Notes: generated by a model from the letters alone, not told the origin. Positions 1-11,604 are shown, counted from the stretch's first letter. The stretch: 64,000 nt of DNA from Allium sativum (GCA_030737875.1 CM060915.1:629488786-629552785), one strand, 5' to 3'. Translations and numbers: made by a program.

Positions 1-3000
1 ATAATCTCTAAGCTCATACGTCTTAGAGAAGGGTGTTAAGCAAGAGAATAAATTCTCCGCCACCAAGCAGATATATATTTAACAAAGATCAGTGCTACGC
101 AGTCAATTACAATGTCAGACACACAATCCATACAAGTCCACTTTGGGTCTGAACGAAACCACAATCCAGAATTCCTTCACATACGTTCCGCCTTCTTGCC
201 ACTTAACTGATATAAAATCCATCTGCAAATTGGAGCGACCCATTCGAGACATTCAGCAAGTCGTCCTTACGACATGAAGCGTCCCGGTCTTCAATGTCAT
301 CTCCAATGTCTTCAATTCTCCACAACGTCGTATTATTACTTGGAATGGTTTTCAGACATACATCCGATCCCGGTCTTTCCAATTAATAGGCGCAATTAAA
401 AACACAATTATAGAACACACAGGCTTTTTACCAATCTCCTTCCATCTTGGATTTTGTCAAAATTAAACTTCTTTAAACCCATTCTCAAATTATTACAAAA
501 TCTGTATTTAACCTTTCTCTTTTAAAACACATCCCTTAAATCAAAGATGATTTAGCCTTAATTAATTTTTCGTTTGATAACTCGTTATCAAAATCTAGTT
601 TCCTTTGAAAATCCTTAATCCAAATTTCAACCATAGTTTCCAATTAAATTTATTTTCCAACATTCCATTCTTTAATCTTAACTAAAAAAATATACTTTCT
701 TTCCAATTCCTCACTTTTAATTACCTCAAATCAAAGATCTGATTAAATCCTCAAATTACGATATGAATTTCCATAACTCAATCTCATGGGGTTTCAAGAA
801 TGATATTATTGAAGATATGATTCACGACAAAACCCAAATCAATTGATATTGAACATAAGTTACACAGAAATTGTATCTACTTATATTTGATATCAGTTCT
901 CATAATCAACGAATACTATAAGCAGAATAATGATATAATAATATCTTCCAATTTCCTAAAATAGTATGTATTTACACCACAGAATTTCATATCAAATATC
1001 TGAAGATTATTTTTATCCAACTTATCCGAGTCAACTTAGGAAACTCGTATCTTAATTAAAAGATTTGTCCAACTCTTTGACATTAGACCTGGATAGAAAT
1101 ACCATCAACTTATACTTAATATTAATCTCGATATCCAACTCACACTATAAGCGGAATAATGGTGAACTACCTTTTAAATTCCTCAAATAGTAAGAATCAT
1201 CATCTACCGAATTAATATCAACCATCCGAAGATTTATCTCCAACCATATCCAATTATTTAAAATTGAAAAACACATTTTAATTATTAAATAAATGAATTT
1301 AGATTCCAAACAAATTATTTTCAATACTTTTAAACCTTTGAAAACATTCAACAAATCATTTACAAATGATTACTTATAGCTCAGAAAACATTTCGTGGTT
1401 TAAATACTTCAAAATATGTTGTTTTCAAAGGAAGCGTTACAATAGTGCTTCAAAAGTGTTACAAAACAGTTATCTTAACTACTTTGATAAAAACATCATT
1501 TATCTTAGCCAAAACTTGAAATTTATAATTCAAAACACATTTTCATAATTTGTAATGATTTTACAATTTTTTTTCATATTTTTAAAACATTTAAAAATAG
1601 CTGTTTATAGTTATGATCAATAATTGTTCTTACATTGATCTTTTTCAAAAACGGTTTCAAACATAACTTGAAATTTATAACTTGAATTTAAAATCTTCTT
1701 TCACTCATTTGAAAGTTCTTGTTAATGGAAATCAAACATTTTTCATTTTATGGAAATCCGATTTAGATTGCAAAAGTTATAAGCGTTTAAAGTCTGCATC
1801 TAAAATACGCAAATTGCCGTTATGCAACAAGCTCTATTTTGACCATAATGACCATTATTCTACGATACTTCAAAATATCTTAGAAAACCATTATATCCTT
1901 ATATAACCCTTTTAAAATCATTTAAATTTACTTTCCAAATTATTTTGGATCTAAAATTCAACTTTCAGAAATTCCAATTCATTTCTAAATTCAAATAACT
2001 TCAAATTAACCTTCCCATTCGTCGGATCAGTTAGGGATAACCAGGGAGAGCAGGAAACTTTCATTTCCAAACTCAAGCCTAGACACTATCCTCTCTGTCA
2101 TCCTAGAATGTTCCAGTATTTATTTATTCATTTAAAGGACTTTAACAATATATGTGAATTCATACATATGGTCTTTTCCAATTATTAACCTTCAATTTCA
2201 ATAATGATATTGCTTTTAATTATGAATGAGATTTTTCGATCACCAATGTGATACCATAATTGTTGTATCATAGTGTGTGCAAAACAACATCAACAACCAT
2301 TTAAACATCCATAGCAACCATCATTAACATGATTCAATAAATCATAATTGTGCACAAGCATTATAACACTAACGCTTAATAGTGTGTGTTCTAAACTTCG
2401 CTTCCGTCATCCATCACAACAAATGTCAATCATCATTAACCAATAATAATTCATCACTATATTTAAATTATTCTAGCTACTAATTAAATATATAAACCGT
2501 GGTTAAAGAGTTCTCACCTAACAGCTTTCCAAATCTTCACAGTAGGCGAGCCTAGCTGAACGAACCCTCAGATAGTATTTCCACGCACCATCTTCTTTGC
2601 CAATATATATATATATATATATTAATCTTATCTCTTTATAAGAGGAGGAGGACGAACTTTGGCAAGATGGTGGTGGTGGTGATGGAGGCTGAGTTTTTAA
2701 GGTGGGAGGAGGAAAAAGGCTAAGCCAAAATGGTGAAAGGAAGAGGAGAAGTGAATAGCTTAGGAAGCCATGGATAAAAAGGGGAGAAGGATGAAAGAAA
2801 ATGGAAGAAATGAGAAATGGAGAAGGATGGTGAAAAGAGAGGGTTAAGGTGGGTTTATATAGGAAACTTAAAGGTATAAGGAGCTTACACTTCATAGGAC
2901 ACTTGTCCTTTACTTATGTTTTTGATTCATGCACGTTAACACATATTCCTTAAGTGAATAAGGTGGTGATACCTCTTTAGGACACATGTTACATTCATAT

Positions 3001-3358
3001 TAAATCATTTTGCGACATTATTTCTAACACTTATTTTGTGTTACTAACTTGAAAGACTTATTTAAGTCACAAATTTTAAAACACTTATTTGTGTTGCTAT
3101 GTTATTATACTTGTGTTAACAAAATTTGATTCAACAAATTATAATGACAGCTCGTAATGACAAAAGTCCCATTTTGACAAAATATATTATCAAATCTTAC
3201 TTATCATATCTTTGCAATTATATTTAAATTTATATCTATCATTTTACTTGTCAAAATTACCATATATATATTTATGTCAAATTCAAATTCAAATTTAAAT
3301 TCAAATTAGGTAATGAATATTCCAATTTTAAATTAGTTAATAATTCTAGATCGTTACA
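1..3358 (-). mobile_element. Element F: 5' part of a long minus-strand LTR, running off the window
   Basis: Read on the minus strand, this begins TGTAACGATCTAG at 3358, a typical LTR start. It continues through an AT-rich U3, a TATA box (2854-2861), a pyrimidine-rich leader (about 2640-2850) and a GGTGAGAACT motif near 2515. At 1-60 it matches the inverse of the segment at 26905-26965 of element A, including GGCGGAGAATTTATTCT and the GACGTACGAGCT region. It is therefore a diverged relative of the A/B/C LTR family in opposite orientation. No purine tract lies just right of 3358, so this looks like a 5' LTR or solo LTR facing flanking DNA; the candidate target duplication is ATCTT (3359-3363). 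The other LTR end lies left of the window. It contains no credible gene. Confidence 0.6.
2854..2861 (-). promoter_or_regulatory. TATA box of LTR F
   Basis: The minus strand reads TATATAAA within CCTATATAAACCC. It sits just upstream of a C/T-rich leader, the usual arrangement at the U3/R boundary of plant LTRs. The long minus-strand reading frame over 2518-2895 covers this leader and looks like a compositional artefact rather than a gene. Confidence 0.5.
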
Positions 3359-4418
3359 ATCTTGTGTGGGACCCGTTTCTGTTAGTAACCCTTAAATAGG
3401 TGTCAACCCGGTACTCTGAACTAGGTCGGAGTGGGGCACACTTACTAAATTGATTGTAAGAAATCCAAACATGGAGGAGGTGTCATGATGGCGCGTTTCA
3501 TCAAGGTTATGTGCATGCATGACTCTGCATGCCCGGGAAAATAAGATGCTATGACATCAGTTGATATGGTTGAGCGCATCTTGAAAATGAAGGGTTGCCA
3601 CTTTAGGGAGTGATACACCTTACTGTGGGGCCAGCACAGGGTATCTACGGAGTAGGGAGCCGATCGATTAGGGTAGTATTTATGGTACATCTAGACTCTG
3701 GTAAGTTTAGGAGTCCATTATTGGGGCTGTCTGTGGATAGTATAGGGTTAAAACCTCTCACTAGAAGTACACCTAGGTCTACCATCTTGTACATGTTGGG
3801 GATCATCTCATTCTGGTTATAATAGTATTAGTGCAGAGAAATAGAAATCATTAGAGAAGCGCAACATACTCTATCATGTTTATCCTGTTTATCTTGTCAC
3901 ACTTACCTTTTATGATGTTATCTTCCTTATCCACTTTATATGTTTGTCATGATACTTTTACTTATTTACTTGCTAAAAGTAACTAGACTCGCCAGACTTT
4001 ATGTCTGACCCTTTTTGTTTCCTCTTCTTTCTTCCGTTTCCCTCCAGGTTCTCAAGGCGGGAACACTCAGGCATAACTGTGATTCTGCTTACTTTGTGCT
4101 GGAGCTGCTTATATGTATGGCTCAAGCTCCTATCCTTGCTACTACGGCTTTGTCTCTTTTTGGGGAATTATGCCTTTTTTTATGTACTCTGATGGAGCAA
4201 GACAGAAAGTTTTATACTTTTTGTAATGACTTTTATGTAGTTTCAGACTTGTTATATTTTAGACCACGATGTTATGATTTATGTTTGAAATAAAAATTTA
4301 AATTCCGTTGTTGTTTTTATATCTATCTTGTAATATTTCTGTTTCTGTTTACCTATAATACTTCACGAAACTTAATGCATTCCCTTAGTGAGTGACATTA
4401 ACGACGTGGGGTTTCACA
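3359..4418 (+). mobile_element. Old D-type LTR, 3' part only
   Basis: This stretch aligns in order with the 3' third of the element D LTR. It shares the GGAGCCGATCGA.TAG block, the CTTCCGTTTCCC..CCAGGTTCTCA block and an end GGGGTTTCACA corresponding to GGGGTGTTACA. The 5' two thirds of the LTR, including its tandem repeats and promoter, are missing here. The simplest explanation is that element F inserted into it and the rest lies left of the window. It is much more diverged from D than the two D LTRs are from each other. It has no coding content. Confidence 0.6.
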
Positions 4419-5862
4419 ATATATGAAGTTTTTCACTTCCATATGTGATAACTATATAAGTTTATAACTAACACACATATAAAGAATATTTCTCACCTTT
4501 AGGATCCACTCCACCAGACTTTGATCGAACCGTTGGGCATTATAACTACATCACGCATCATTTTCTTTACTTTACCAAATATATATAAGCTACTTCTTTT
4601 CTTCTTCTTTTTTATAATGGTAGGAGGCTATAAGAGAGTGGAGGCACAAGGGGTAGGGGCAAGGGGCGTGAGGGGGGGATGGGGGAAGAGGGGTAGCCGT
4701 GGGGTAAGGGAGGTAGGGGAGGAGGTGCATGAAAGTTTTAGGAATTTTTTTTGGAGGTGCAGGCGGGGGCTAATGGATGCCAAAAGGAGGAGGAAGAGAA
4801 GGAGAAAGAAGGAGAGCTAGGAGGCTATGACCACTAAGCTTTAGGAAGAAGGAGAGAAGATGAGAAAGAATGGAATGAAGTAAAATGAAAGGAGAGATCT
4901 CCTTTAACACGAATGGAGGGTAAAAAAGATCATTCCACCTCCTTGCACACTTTTCCTTAATCCCTTAAAACCATCAAAACCACTCCTTAATACCATGTGC
5001 ATGACACTTGTTTTGTTCATACCATGTTGCATAAATGACAAAACCCATATGCCTTAGGAATTTGTATTTTCCTCAAGAATTGCAACACCTTTTGTCACAT
5101 TATTAAGTATTTCAAAGTGAAGTGTGGCCAAATTTTGCTATATAACAAGCCCAACTAGTATTTTGCAATTCCGATCAACAAACGACAAAACCGATTAAAT
5201 TTTATTGATTTAAATTACAAAGTACGACGATATTACGTTACTTAATAATTCCGAAAAAAATATTTTATTTAATGACCTATATCAAAAAGGTCACACTTAA
5301 ATATAGTTTTGCGAATATGTTTCCAAACAATCAATTTTAACAAAAGTTGACGTATTTTTGCCAATGCTTCTTACCGTTGTATTTTATATTTTCAAATAAC
5401 TTTCCTTATCATTTAAGATAAATTATTTTATAGTTTAAACAAGTATATCTAACCAATTTCAAAAATCAATTTTCAAATCGATAAGTTATAAAGTCATGTT
5501 TTTTTGACAAATTTGATCAAACCCAGTTTTGACAAAAGTTAACTTATTTTGTGAACGCATTTTACCGTTGCATTCCATTATTTTAACAAGTTATTTTATT
5601 ATTGACCTTTATTTAAAATTTAATTTAAAAAATAATTTAATCTAGATTTTCAGGTGATTAAACCAAATAAATTACAAAACTCTTATTTTGGCAAAAATCC
5701 TTCTTTTGATAAATTTGTCAATCGCTATAAATTTGACAAAACTTAATCTTAGTATCAAATTTATTTATCATATCTTTGAAATTGTATTCCAAATTATATT
5801 TATGAATCCCAAAATTATTCTAAATTCAGATTTTAAATTGATAAAAATCCGGGATCATTATA
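4419..5862 (-). mobile_element. Element G: 5' part of an older minus-strand LTR
   Basis: On the minus strand this begins TATAATGATCCCGG at 5862, equivalent to TGTAACGATC with a decayed TG. It runs through AT-rich sequence with repeated TTTGTCAAAA-like motifs to a pyrimidine-rich tract (minus strand, about 4620-4920) and a GGTGAGAA motif near 4494. This is the same order as in F and in A/B/C. It stops where the old D-type LTR begins, so that LTR appears to have inserted into it. The purine-rich plus-strand reading frame at 4521-4820 is the complement of the leader and is not taken as a gene. Confidence 0.45.
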
Positions 5863-6785
5863 GCGAGAGAAGTAAGTTTAGCATCTCTCGTCATCGAAGC
5901 GAGCACAGCTCAAGTGCTACCATGCTACCCTCAATCCTTGGTAACCAATTATGAAAACCTCGTTTTCGCATCTACATAGGAATCTCAAGTTGATGTGGAT
6001 AGCTACACAGCTCTTCTAATTCATCATTAACTAACTTACCGTCCACTCATCAAAAAATGAGTGTTAAAAACCCTCCAATGATGTCGGGAACAACAACACC
6101 ACTCTACTATGGAATCAACCACCACCGTAAAATTCACACAACACTTCAAATCCTAAAAACATAGCCAGTAAAAACAAGTGAGCAATACCTACTGGTTATG
6201 TACTGCTCCTAAACTGGTACATCTTCAGTAAAACAACATTAGAAGGCTAGGAATCTAAACCGATAATAAAAAGAAGTTCAAGATCCTTCTCAGAAAACCA
6301 CATTGAGGTAACACCATTGACAACTCTAGCTCCATTCCGATAAACATGTACTCCAAAACTCCAAAACAAACTCTATCGCTATCGACCCTGAACCAAGAGT
6401 CAAATAATCCATCATAAGCAAATTTGGTCATCAACTAGCATGCAACGGCCTACACTCCTGGAACTACCTCCATAGCCTTCATAGGATCGATAACGACTCC
6501 CTACTCAGGCAATGTGACCTATATACCTCGCTTTAGCCAACCTAAAGCAAAATTCCAACAAGCCAACCAAAAATAAGTGTACTCTCCACACTGACAATGC
6601 AAATGTGCCTCGTGCTTTTGTTTCGTCCATGCGAAGATGAAAGTATAATTAAGGATGCAAGCACAACCTAATCGGTGATCTCTAAACACGGTCCTAAAAA
6701 CAACAAAATATATCGACTTGTTGTCACCCCGAATAGAATAATAATGAATCCTACTCAAAGCAGCATAAGATGCTGAAACGACATA
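5863..6785 (-). pseudogene. Degenerate remnant with a reverse-transcriptase-like patch
   Basis: This interval lies between LTR G and the end of element E. It has no intact gene. On the minus strand around 6460-6540, two adjacent frames give YIGHIA then GVVIDPMKAMEV. This resembles the Ty3/gypsy reverse transcriptase segment usually read as FLGHxVSxxGIxVDPxK. Both frames hold stops. The 93-residue minus-strand frame at 6519-6800 has no domain I recognise. The interval may be a heavily decayed gypsy copy into which E inserted, but the match is short. Confidence 0.3.
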
Positions 6786-8386
6786 TGTGACACCCCACAT
6801 CCCTTAACGTCACCCATATGAGGATGTGCTAAGGTTTGTGAAGCACTTAGGTATAAAGTAACAACACAGAGGCTAAAATTCACAAGATAGAAATAAAAAA
6901 CCATAGTGGAAACTTTAAAACACTTATTAAATAAGCAAGTCAAACCATAAACAAAATACCATATAGTCATCATCATAAAACAAACATATTTTCTTGTGGA
7001 AAATATCAGAATACGTAAGTAAAACCACAAAAATAGTCTCTCTCATAAGCCACTACAATGATCATAAAACAAGAGCTGAACTAATACATGAATCCGGAAA
7101 GAGTCTGAATCCAAGCTGAACCAAATAATCAAGAATCACTGCTGACACCCTCCACCCAAACCTTGGGGGAAGGATGAGAGAAGGAGAAAATAAACTAGGA
7201 CAGACATATATCTAGTGGCTTCTAGTAATTTCTAGCATGAGCATAAGATAAGGAAGCATTTAGACAGATGAATAATTCTAAGAGCAATGGACATAAAAGC
7301 ATGAATGAAATAGCAAAAAAGATAAACGCGAAATTAGACAAGCTTCTCATTCATATCAAAAAATCGTTGCACCAACTACAAAGTTATCATAATTAGGCTT
7401 TACGTAATTTCCACCTGACGATCGGCTACTTTAAATAACATGTGATAACCTGTGCAAGCTATGGAACTCGAGGATATCAATCCTGAACCCATCAACTAAA
7501 AAGACATAACCATTAATCACAGACCTTATAGCGGCTTATGTTCCCCAATTAGAATGATGCAAGCTCATCGTTCCACCAGAACACGCCCGTACCAACCTCG
7601 TTGGAACCTCTTACTATCCAGTTCAGCAAAGCATGCCATAACCTCTACCTAGTGTGAGACTCCATGATAACAAAGGGACTCTGACTGATACGGGTTCCCA
7701 AACAAAAATGCAATTGACACAAATCACCCCTAGACTTGGTCCCTAATTCATTATTTTTTAGGCCTCTTATCTTCCCTAATCAGCCCCACGCTGCTGGTAC
7801 GGACCTAAACTAGGGTTTCATTGTACTATTAGGCCTTTTATCTTCCCTACTCTTCCCCATGGCACCAGAACAGACCTAATCTATGAGTCCCTTTGCTTCC
7901 CTAATCAGCACTACGCTGTCGAAATGTACTCCGTCTATCTTAGCTTATTAATTTCATCAATGTTAACTTAACACGTTTAAGTTCATTAATAAACCCAATA
8001 CAACCACATGTTTTGTCCTAGGTTGTAACTAACATTTCTAATTAATGTAATCCTTTTTATACAATCCTTCCCTATGTTACTTAACATCCAATTAAGTCTA
8101 ATTTAATCCAGTTTGCATGTTCTCCAATTACATGTTAAGGTTTTATCCCAATTTACTATCTAACCCGATTACAATACTTAAGCAGTTTCAATATTCCAAA
8201 AAATTCCTTTTTATTCAATTTCAATATTATTACAATTTAATGTACAATTAACAATAAAGGCTTAGGCTATTTTAGGCCTAGGCATAGCACTAAAAGAAAA
8301 TGGGAAACAGTCTAGGCTACAAGCAAGGCTTAGACTTAAAATAAACAAAATGAATAAAATAGGCACAAACATAATTGTGAATAAAA
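6786..8386 (-). mobile_element. 3' LTR of element E, distal (R/U5) part
   Basis: The minus strand ends GGATGTGGGGTGTCACA at 6786, a normal LTR end. The segment joins 18905-19882 once D and one TAAAA copy are removed, giving an LTR of about 2.57 kb. Around 7755-7935 an imperfect repeat of roughly 85 bp built on TCTTCCCTAATCAG and CCACGCTG-like words occurs two to three times. No gene is visible. Left flank 6781-6785 reads ACATA, but the partner target copy is outside the window. Confidence 0.65.
8382..8386. repeat. Target-site duplication of D, left copy (TAAAA)
   Basis: TAAAA lies directly before the TG of the 5' LTR, and the same five bases follow the CA of the 3' LTR at 18900-18904. Confidence 0.85.
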
Positions 8387-8639
8387 TGTAACAACCCGTA
8401 TTTTCCATAACCTGTTATAACATAAATCGAGGCAGAATTTAATTCTAAAATCTGAATCAAGGGAAATGGGCTATGCCATTGCGTTCGTCTCGGAAAAATA
8501 CGCGAAATAGAGTCCGAGTTTTCGAAAATCGGAGTCCGTATGACCCGATTAAGGCCCAACGAAGTTTTCAGAAAATTCCTAAGTAAAAACAGATTTCAAA
8601 TTCAAATCAAAAAAATTGGGAATTGGGCCAGTCGGGCCA

Positions 8640-8657
8640 GGCGGGAAAATTCCCGCC
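8640..8657. promoter_or_regulatory. E2F-like palindrome in D LTR U3
   Basis: GGCGGGAA and its complement TTCCCGCC are separated by AA. Each half matches the plant E2F consensus core (TTTCCCGCC type). The same 18 bases occur at 16069-16086 and in the older solo LTR at 54260-54277. They lie about 220 bp upstream of the TATA box. Regulation by E2F is inferred only. Confidence 0.45.
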
Positions 8658-8663
8658 ACAGTA

Positions 8664-8691
8664 CCCAAGTCGACAGCCCTGTCGACTTGGG
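8664..8691. repeat. Perfect 13-bp-arm palindrome
   Basis: CCCAAGTCGACAG, then CC, then CTGTCGACTTGGG. It is followed by further GTCGAC-centred half copies to about 8745. It is preserved at 16093-16120 and 54284-54311. Confidence 0.8.
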
Positions 8692-8834
8692 AGTCGACTG
8701 GGTCAGACCAGGTCGACAGCCCTGTCGACTTGGCTGTCGACTTGGCTCAGACGCCCAGGTCTGCCTAGTGCACCATTTTAGAGAATGTGTTGAGCTTGGG
8801 GGCCATATTCGATTTGGAGGGTTGAGATGAGAAC

Positions 8835-8842
8835 TAGGGTTT
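8835..8842 (+). promoter_or_regulatory. Telo-box-like motif
   Basis: TAGGGTTT lies 30 bp upstream of the TATA box. Motifs of this type occur in promoters of plant genes active in dividing cells. Function here is inferred. Confidence 0.25.
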
Positions 8843-8871
8843 AATCCTATGGTCTAAATCACTAGCCTAAT

Positions 8872-8879
8872 CTATAAAT
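8872..8879 (+). promoter_or_regulatory. TATA box of D 5' LTR
   Basis: CTATAAAT within TCTATAAATAAGACC, conserved at 16301-16309 and 54492-54500. Transcription would start about 30 bp downstream, in the ACCCTAACCTACCC tract. Confidence 0.6.
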
Positions 8880-9239
8880 AAGACCCTAACCTACCCTAAA
8901 TCATTCATTATTCATTCTAGCAACTAAACTATGTCAAAATCAAACCTCTCATGGCCTCCACTCTCTTCATACAATTCCTAAATCAATTCCTAAGTGATTT
9001 TCCATGCATACAAGTGTTTTTAGACTTGTATGATCATCATTAGCTTGCATTCAAGTCTTGTTTCTCTATTGGCATCATAAAGGGAGAGTTTTGATCAAGT
9101 TTGCTTGCATTTTTGGGGTTTAATTAGTTGCATAAGGGGTTTCTTACATTTGCTAAACTCATTTGAGTCCGCATAAGCATTGTAAGCCCTATTCCTCTCA
9201 TACTTGAACTTTGAAGTTAAATGCATGATATGAAAGTTG

Positions 9240-9675
9240 TCATAAGTTATGCAAGTTTTGTTATGCAAGTTTGTTTATGCAAGTATGATATGCAAGTTGA
9301 CATATGTTATGCAAGTTGACATATGTTATGCAAGTTTGTTTATGCAAGTATGATATGCAAGTTGACATATGTTATGCAAGTTTGTTTATGCAAGTATGAT
9401 ATGCAAGTTGACATATGTTATGCAATTTTGTTTATGCAAGTATGATATGCAAGTTGACATATGTTATGCAAGTTTGTTTATGCAAGTATGATATGCAAGT
9501 TGACATATGTTATGCAAGTTTGTTTATGCAAGTATGATATGCAAGTTGACATATGTTATGCAAGTTTGTTTATGCAAGTATGATATGCAAGTTGACATAT
9601 GTTATGCAAGTTTATTTATGCAAGTATGATATGCAAGTTGTCATATGTTGTGCAAGTTTGTTTATGCAAGTTAAA
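9240..9675 (+). repeat. 46-bp tandem array in D 5' LTR
   Basis: Units contain GTTGACATATGTTATGCAAG, then TTTGTTTATGCAAG, then TATGATATGCAA. About eight copies of the GTTGACATATG word occur here against five in the 3' LTR. The reading frame at 9553-9798 is a by-product of the repeat. Confidence 0.85.
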
Positions 9676-10057
9676 ATGATGTTATGCATGCTTATGAATA
9701 TCTTGCAAGTTGATAACATGATATGCAAGTTTATGATCACATCTTTGTCTCATATGCCACCATGTTTAACTTGTGGCCCCAACAACTTTATGTCATGATT
9801 TTGCCAAGTTCTCTCTTTCTATCCTTTATGCGCTATTGCGATATGTAAAGCGAGGGGATTGCGTTTGGGGTTGGATAAACTTAAAAGACATAAAAACATA
9901 AGCTTGGGAATTTACCTATTAAGTTAGGTCTACCCATTGGGAATTTACCTATTAAGTTAGGTCTACCCAATTGCTTGAAAATTTGTAATGTGTTTTGAAA
10001 GCATGATGGACATGACACTTAGAAATATGAGGATGGCCAACTCGAGGTTGGGTTGAG

Positions 10058-10218
10058 CTTGTAGCATAAACCTACCCGGAACTGACCGGCTTAACTAGTG
10101 GCTACAAGTAATAGGACCCAATGTAAGTAGTTGGTCATGTTGCACATGGAACCCGAGGTTAGACTAAGCTGTGGTGTAAACCTACCCGGACCCGCCTGGC
10201 CTAACTAGTAACCACAAC
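10058..10218 (+). repeat. Two covarying 51-nt hairpin modules (D 5' LTR)
   Basis: Module 1 (10058-10108) has arms CTTGTAGC and GCTACAAG. Module 2 (10168-10218) has arms GCTGTGGT and ACCACAAC. Both enclose an AAACCTACCCGGA...TAACTAGT loop of the same length. The arms differ between modules yet remain complementary, apart from one mismatch in this copy of module 2. Confidence 0.6.
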
Positions 10219-10271
10219 AAGGTCTAATGTGAGAGGTTAGGTGCATTAAATTAATTAATGCCACATGGTAG

Positions 10272-10413
10272 GGTTAAGTCATGGACCGCTTGGATACTTA
10301 ACCAATTACACACGATGGGTTGGTAGGGTTAAGTCATGGACCGCTTGGATACTTAACCAATTAAACACGATGGGTTGGTAGGGTTAAGTCATGAACCTTG
10401 GGTACACTTAACC
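10272..10413 (+). repeat. Three GGTTAAGT/ACTTAACC hairpins (D 5' LTR)
   Basis: Arms at 10272-10303, 10327-10358 and 10382-10413 are identical, and the enclosed 16 bases vary. Each hairpin spans 32 nt and the repeat period is 55 bp. Confidence 0.6.
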
Positions 10414-11592
10414 AACTTGGTACTTGGATGAGTTGGGTTAACCACGTTTAACCCATTAAGGAAACCCTAGTTACGTGGTCCTTTGCACCAGTAACCCTCT
10501 TGGTTGTATCATGATACCCTAGGGACTAGGCTAGGGTGGGGCACGATTACTGGGACGACATGTAAGCGACCAAAACGACGGCTGTGTAGGTGCGCCGGTG
10601 TAGGTTCAGGCGGGCCATGGTCGTGCACATGGACCGGAGTTGAAAAAGCAGGCACGGGCACCAGTAGGTTTAGACTGTGCGTGCATTGATTTGTGTCGGT
10701 GGTTGACACCCTAGGACTTGATACACCCTAGGGTGGACCTAGCACAGTTTAGCTACACTTCGTAGTTGGGCCGTATGACACAGACACTTGACGAGTTAGG
10801 CTTAGGGAGCCGATCGACTAGACCGTGCTAGTTGGACCTTGGTTTGGGTCATTCATGATGTTGGGCCAAACTTGGGCCTGGAGATCACTTCTTGTTTACA
10901 CTTTGGACCTCGTATTGGGGTCACTTCATGTTATTGGGCCAAAGCTTGGGCCAAGGGATCAATACTTGTTTATTCAAGTCATGTTAGTTTGCTAGTACAC
11001 CTGTGGTGCAAAACCTTAATCCTGATTATGCGATGACACCTTTATCTACCCTGTTAGTTAATCATCATGCTGGTATCCTTATGTTCATCCCTGCTGCTCA
11101 TGCCAGTTAACTTTACCAGTTTACATTGATTATAGTAGGGCTTACTCAGTCTTTTTGACTGACCTGTTTTCCTTCGCCTCTTTTCTTCCGTTTCCCCCCC
11201 CCCCCCCCAGGTTCTCAGGGAGGGAATACAGGAGCCTAGCTTGGATTTTGGATTGCTTGCTTATGGGATTTCAGCTCATGTACGCTTTCTATATGAAGCT
11301 AGCTATGGTTCTCACGTATTTTGGGGATAGCACTTATGTATTTCTGTTTTCAGATGATGTTGTTTTATCTAGACTTGTTTATTTGGAAAATTGATATTAT
11401 GTTGTATCAGACTTGTTTTGAAATGGTTTAAAATCTTCCGCTGTTTTCTCTATGTTATTTACTCTGTTTACATATATACATATGTTCTTGTTCTGCCTTG
11501 ATATATCATTATGCATGTTTACCTGATTCAAACGCCCCTCCAAAGTCAGTGCCCTTGCAAGAGTGGTATCGATGGAGGTGGGGTGTTACATT

Positions 11593-11604
11593 TGGTATCA
11601 GAGC
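11593..11604 (+). promoter_or_regulatory. Primer binding site of D (initiator Met-tRNA)
   Basis: TGGTATCAGAGC lies two bases after the LTR end. It is complementary to the 3' end of plant initiator Met-tRNA, the usual primer for Ty3/gypsy reverse transcription. Confidence 0.9.

Larger units (their letters stand above)
8387..11590 (+). mobile_element. 5' LTR of element D
   Basis: TGTAAC...GTTACA. Order of features: two palindromes (8640-8657, 8664-8691), telo-box-like TAGGGTTT (8835-8842), TATA box (8872-8879), a 46-bp tandem array (about 9240-9675), a 33-bp direct duplication (about 9904-9969), paired 51-nt hairpin modules (10058-10108, 10168-10218), three GGTTAAGT hairpins (10272-10413) and a C-homopolymer near 11195-11211. 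It is 120 bp longer than the 3' LTR, mostly from extra tandem-repeat units and a longer C run. Short reading frames inside it recur at the same places in the 3' LTR and are not genes. Confidence 0.93.

Noticed and set aside
9553..9798. 81-residue cysteine- and methionine-rich frame, repeated at 16871-17116
   Set aside because: Produced by the 46-bp tandem repeat of the D LTR. It is absent as a frame from the solo LTR.
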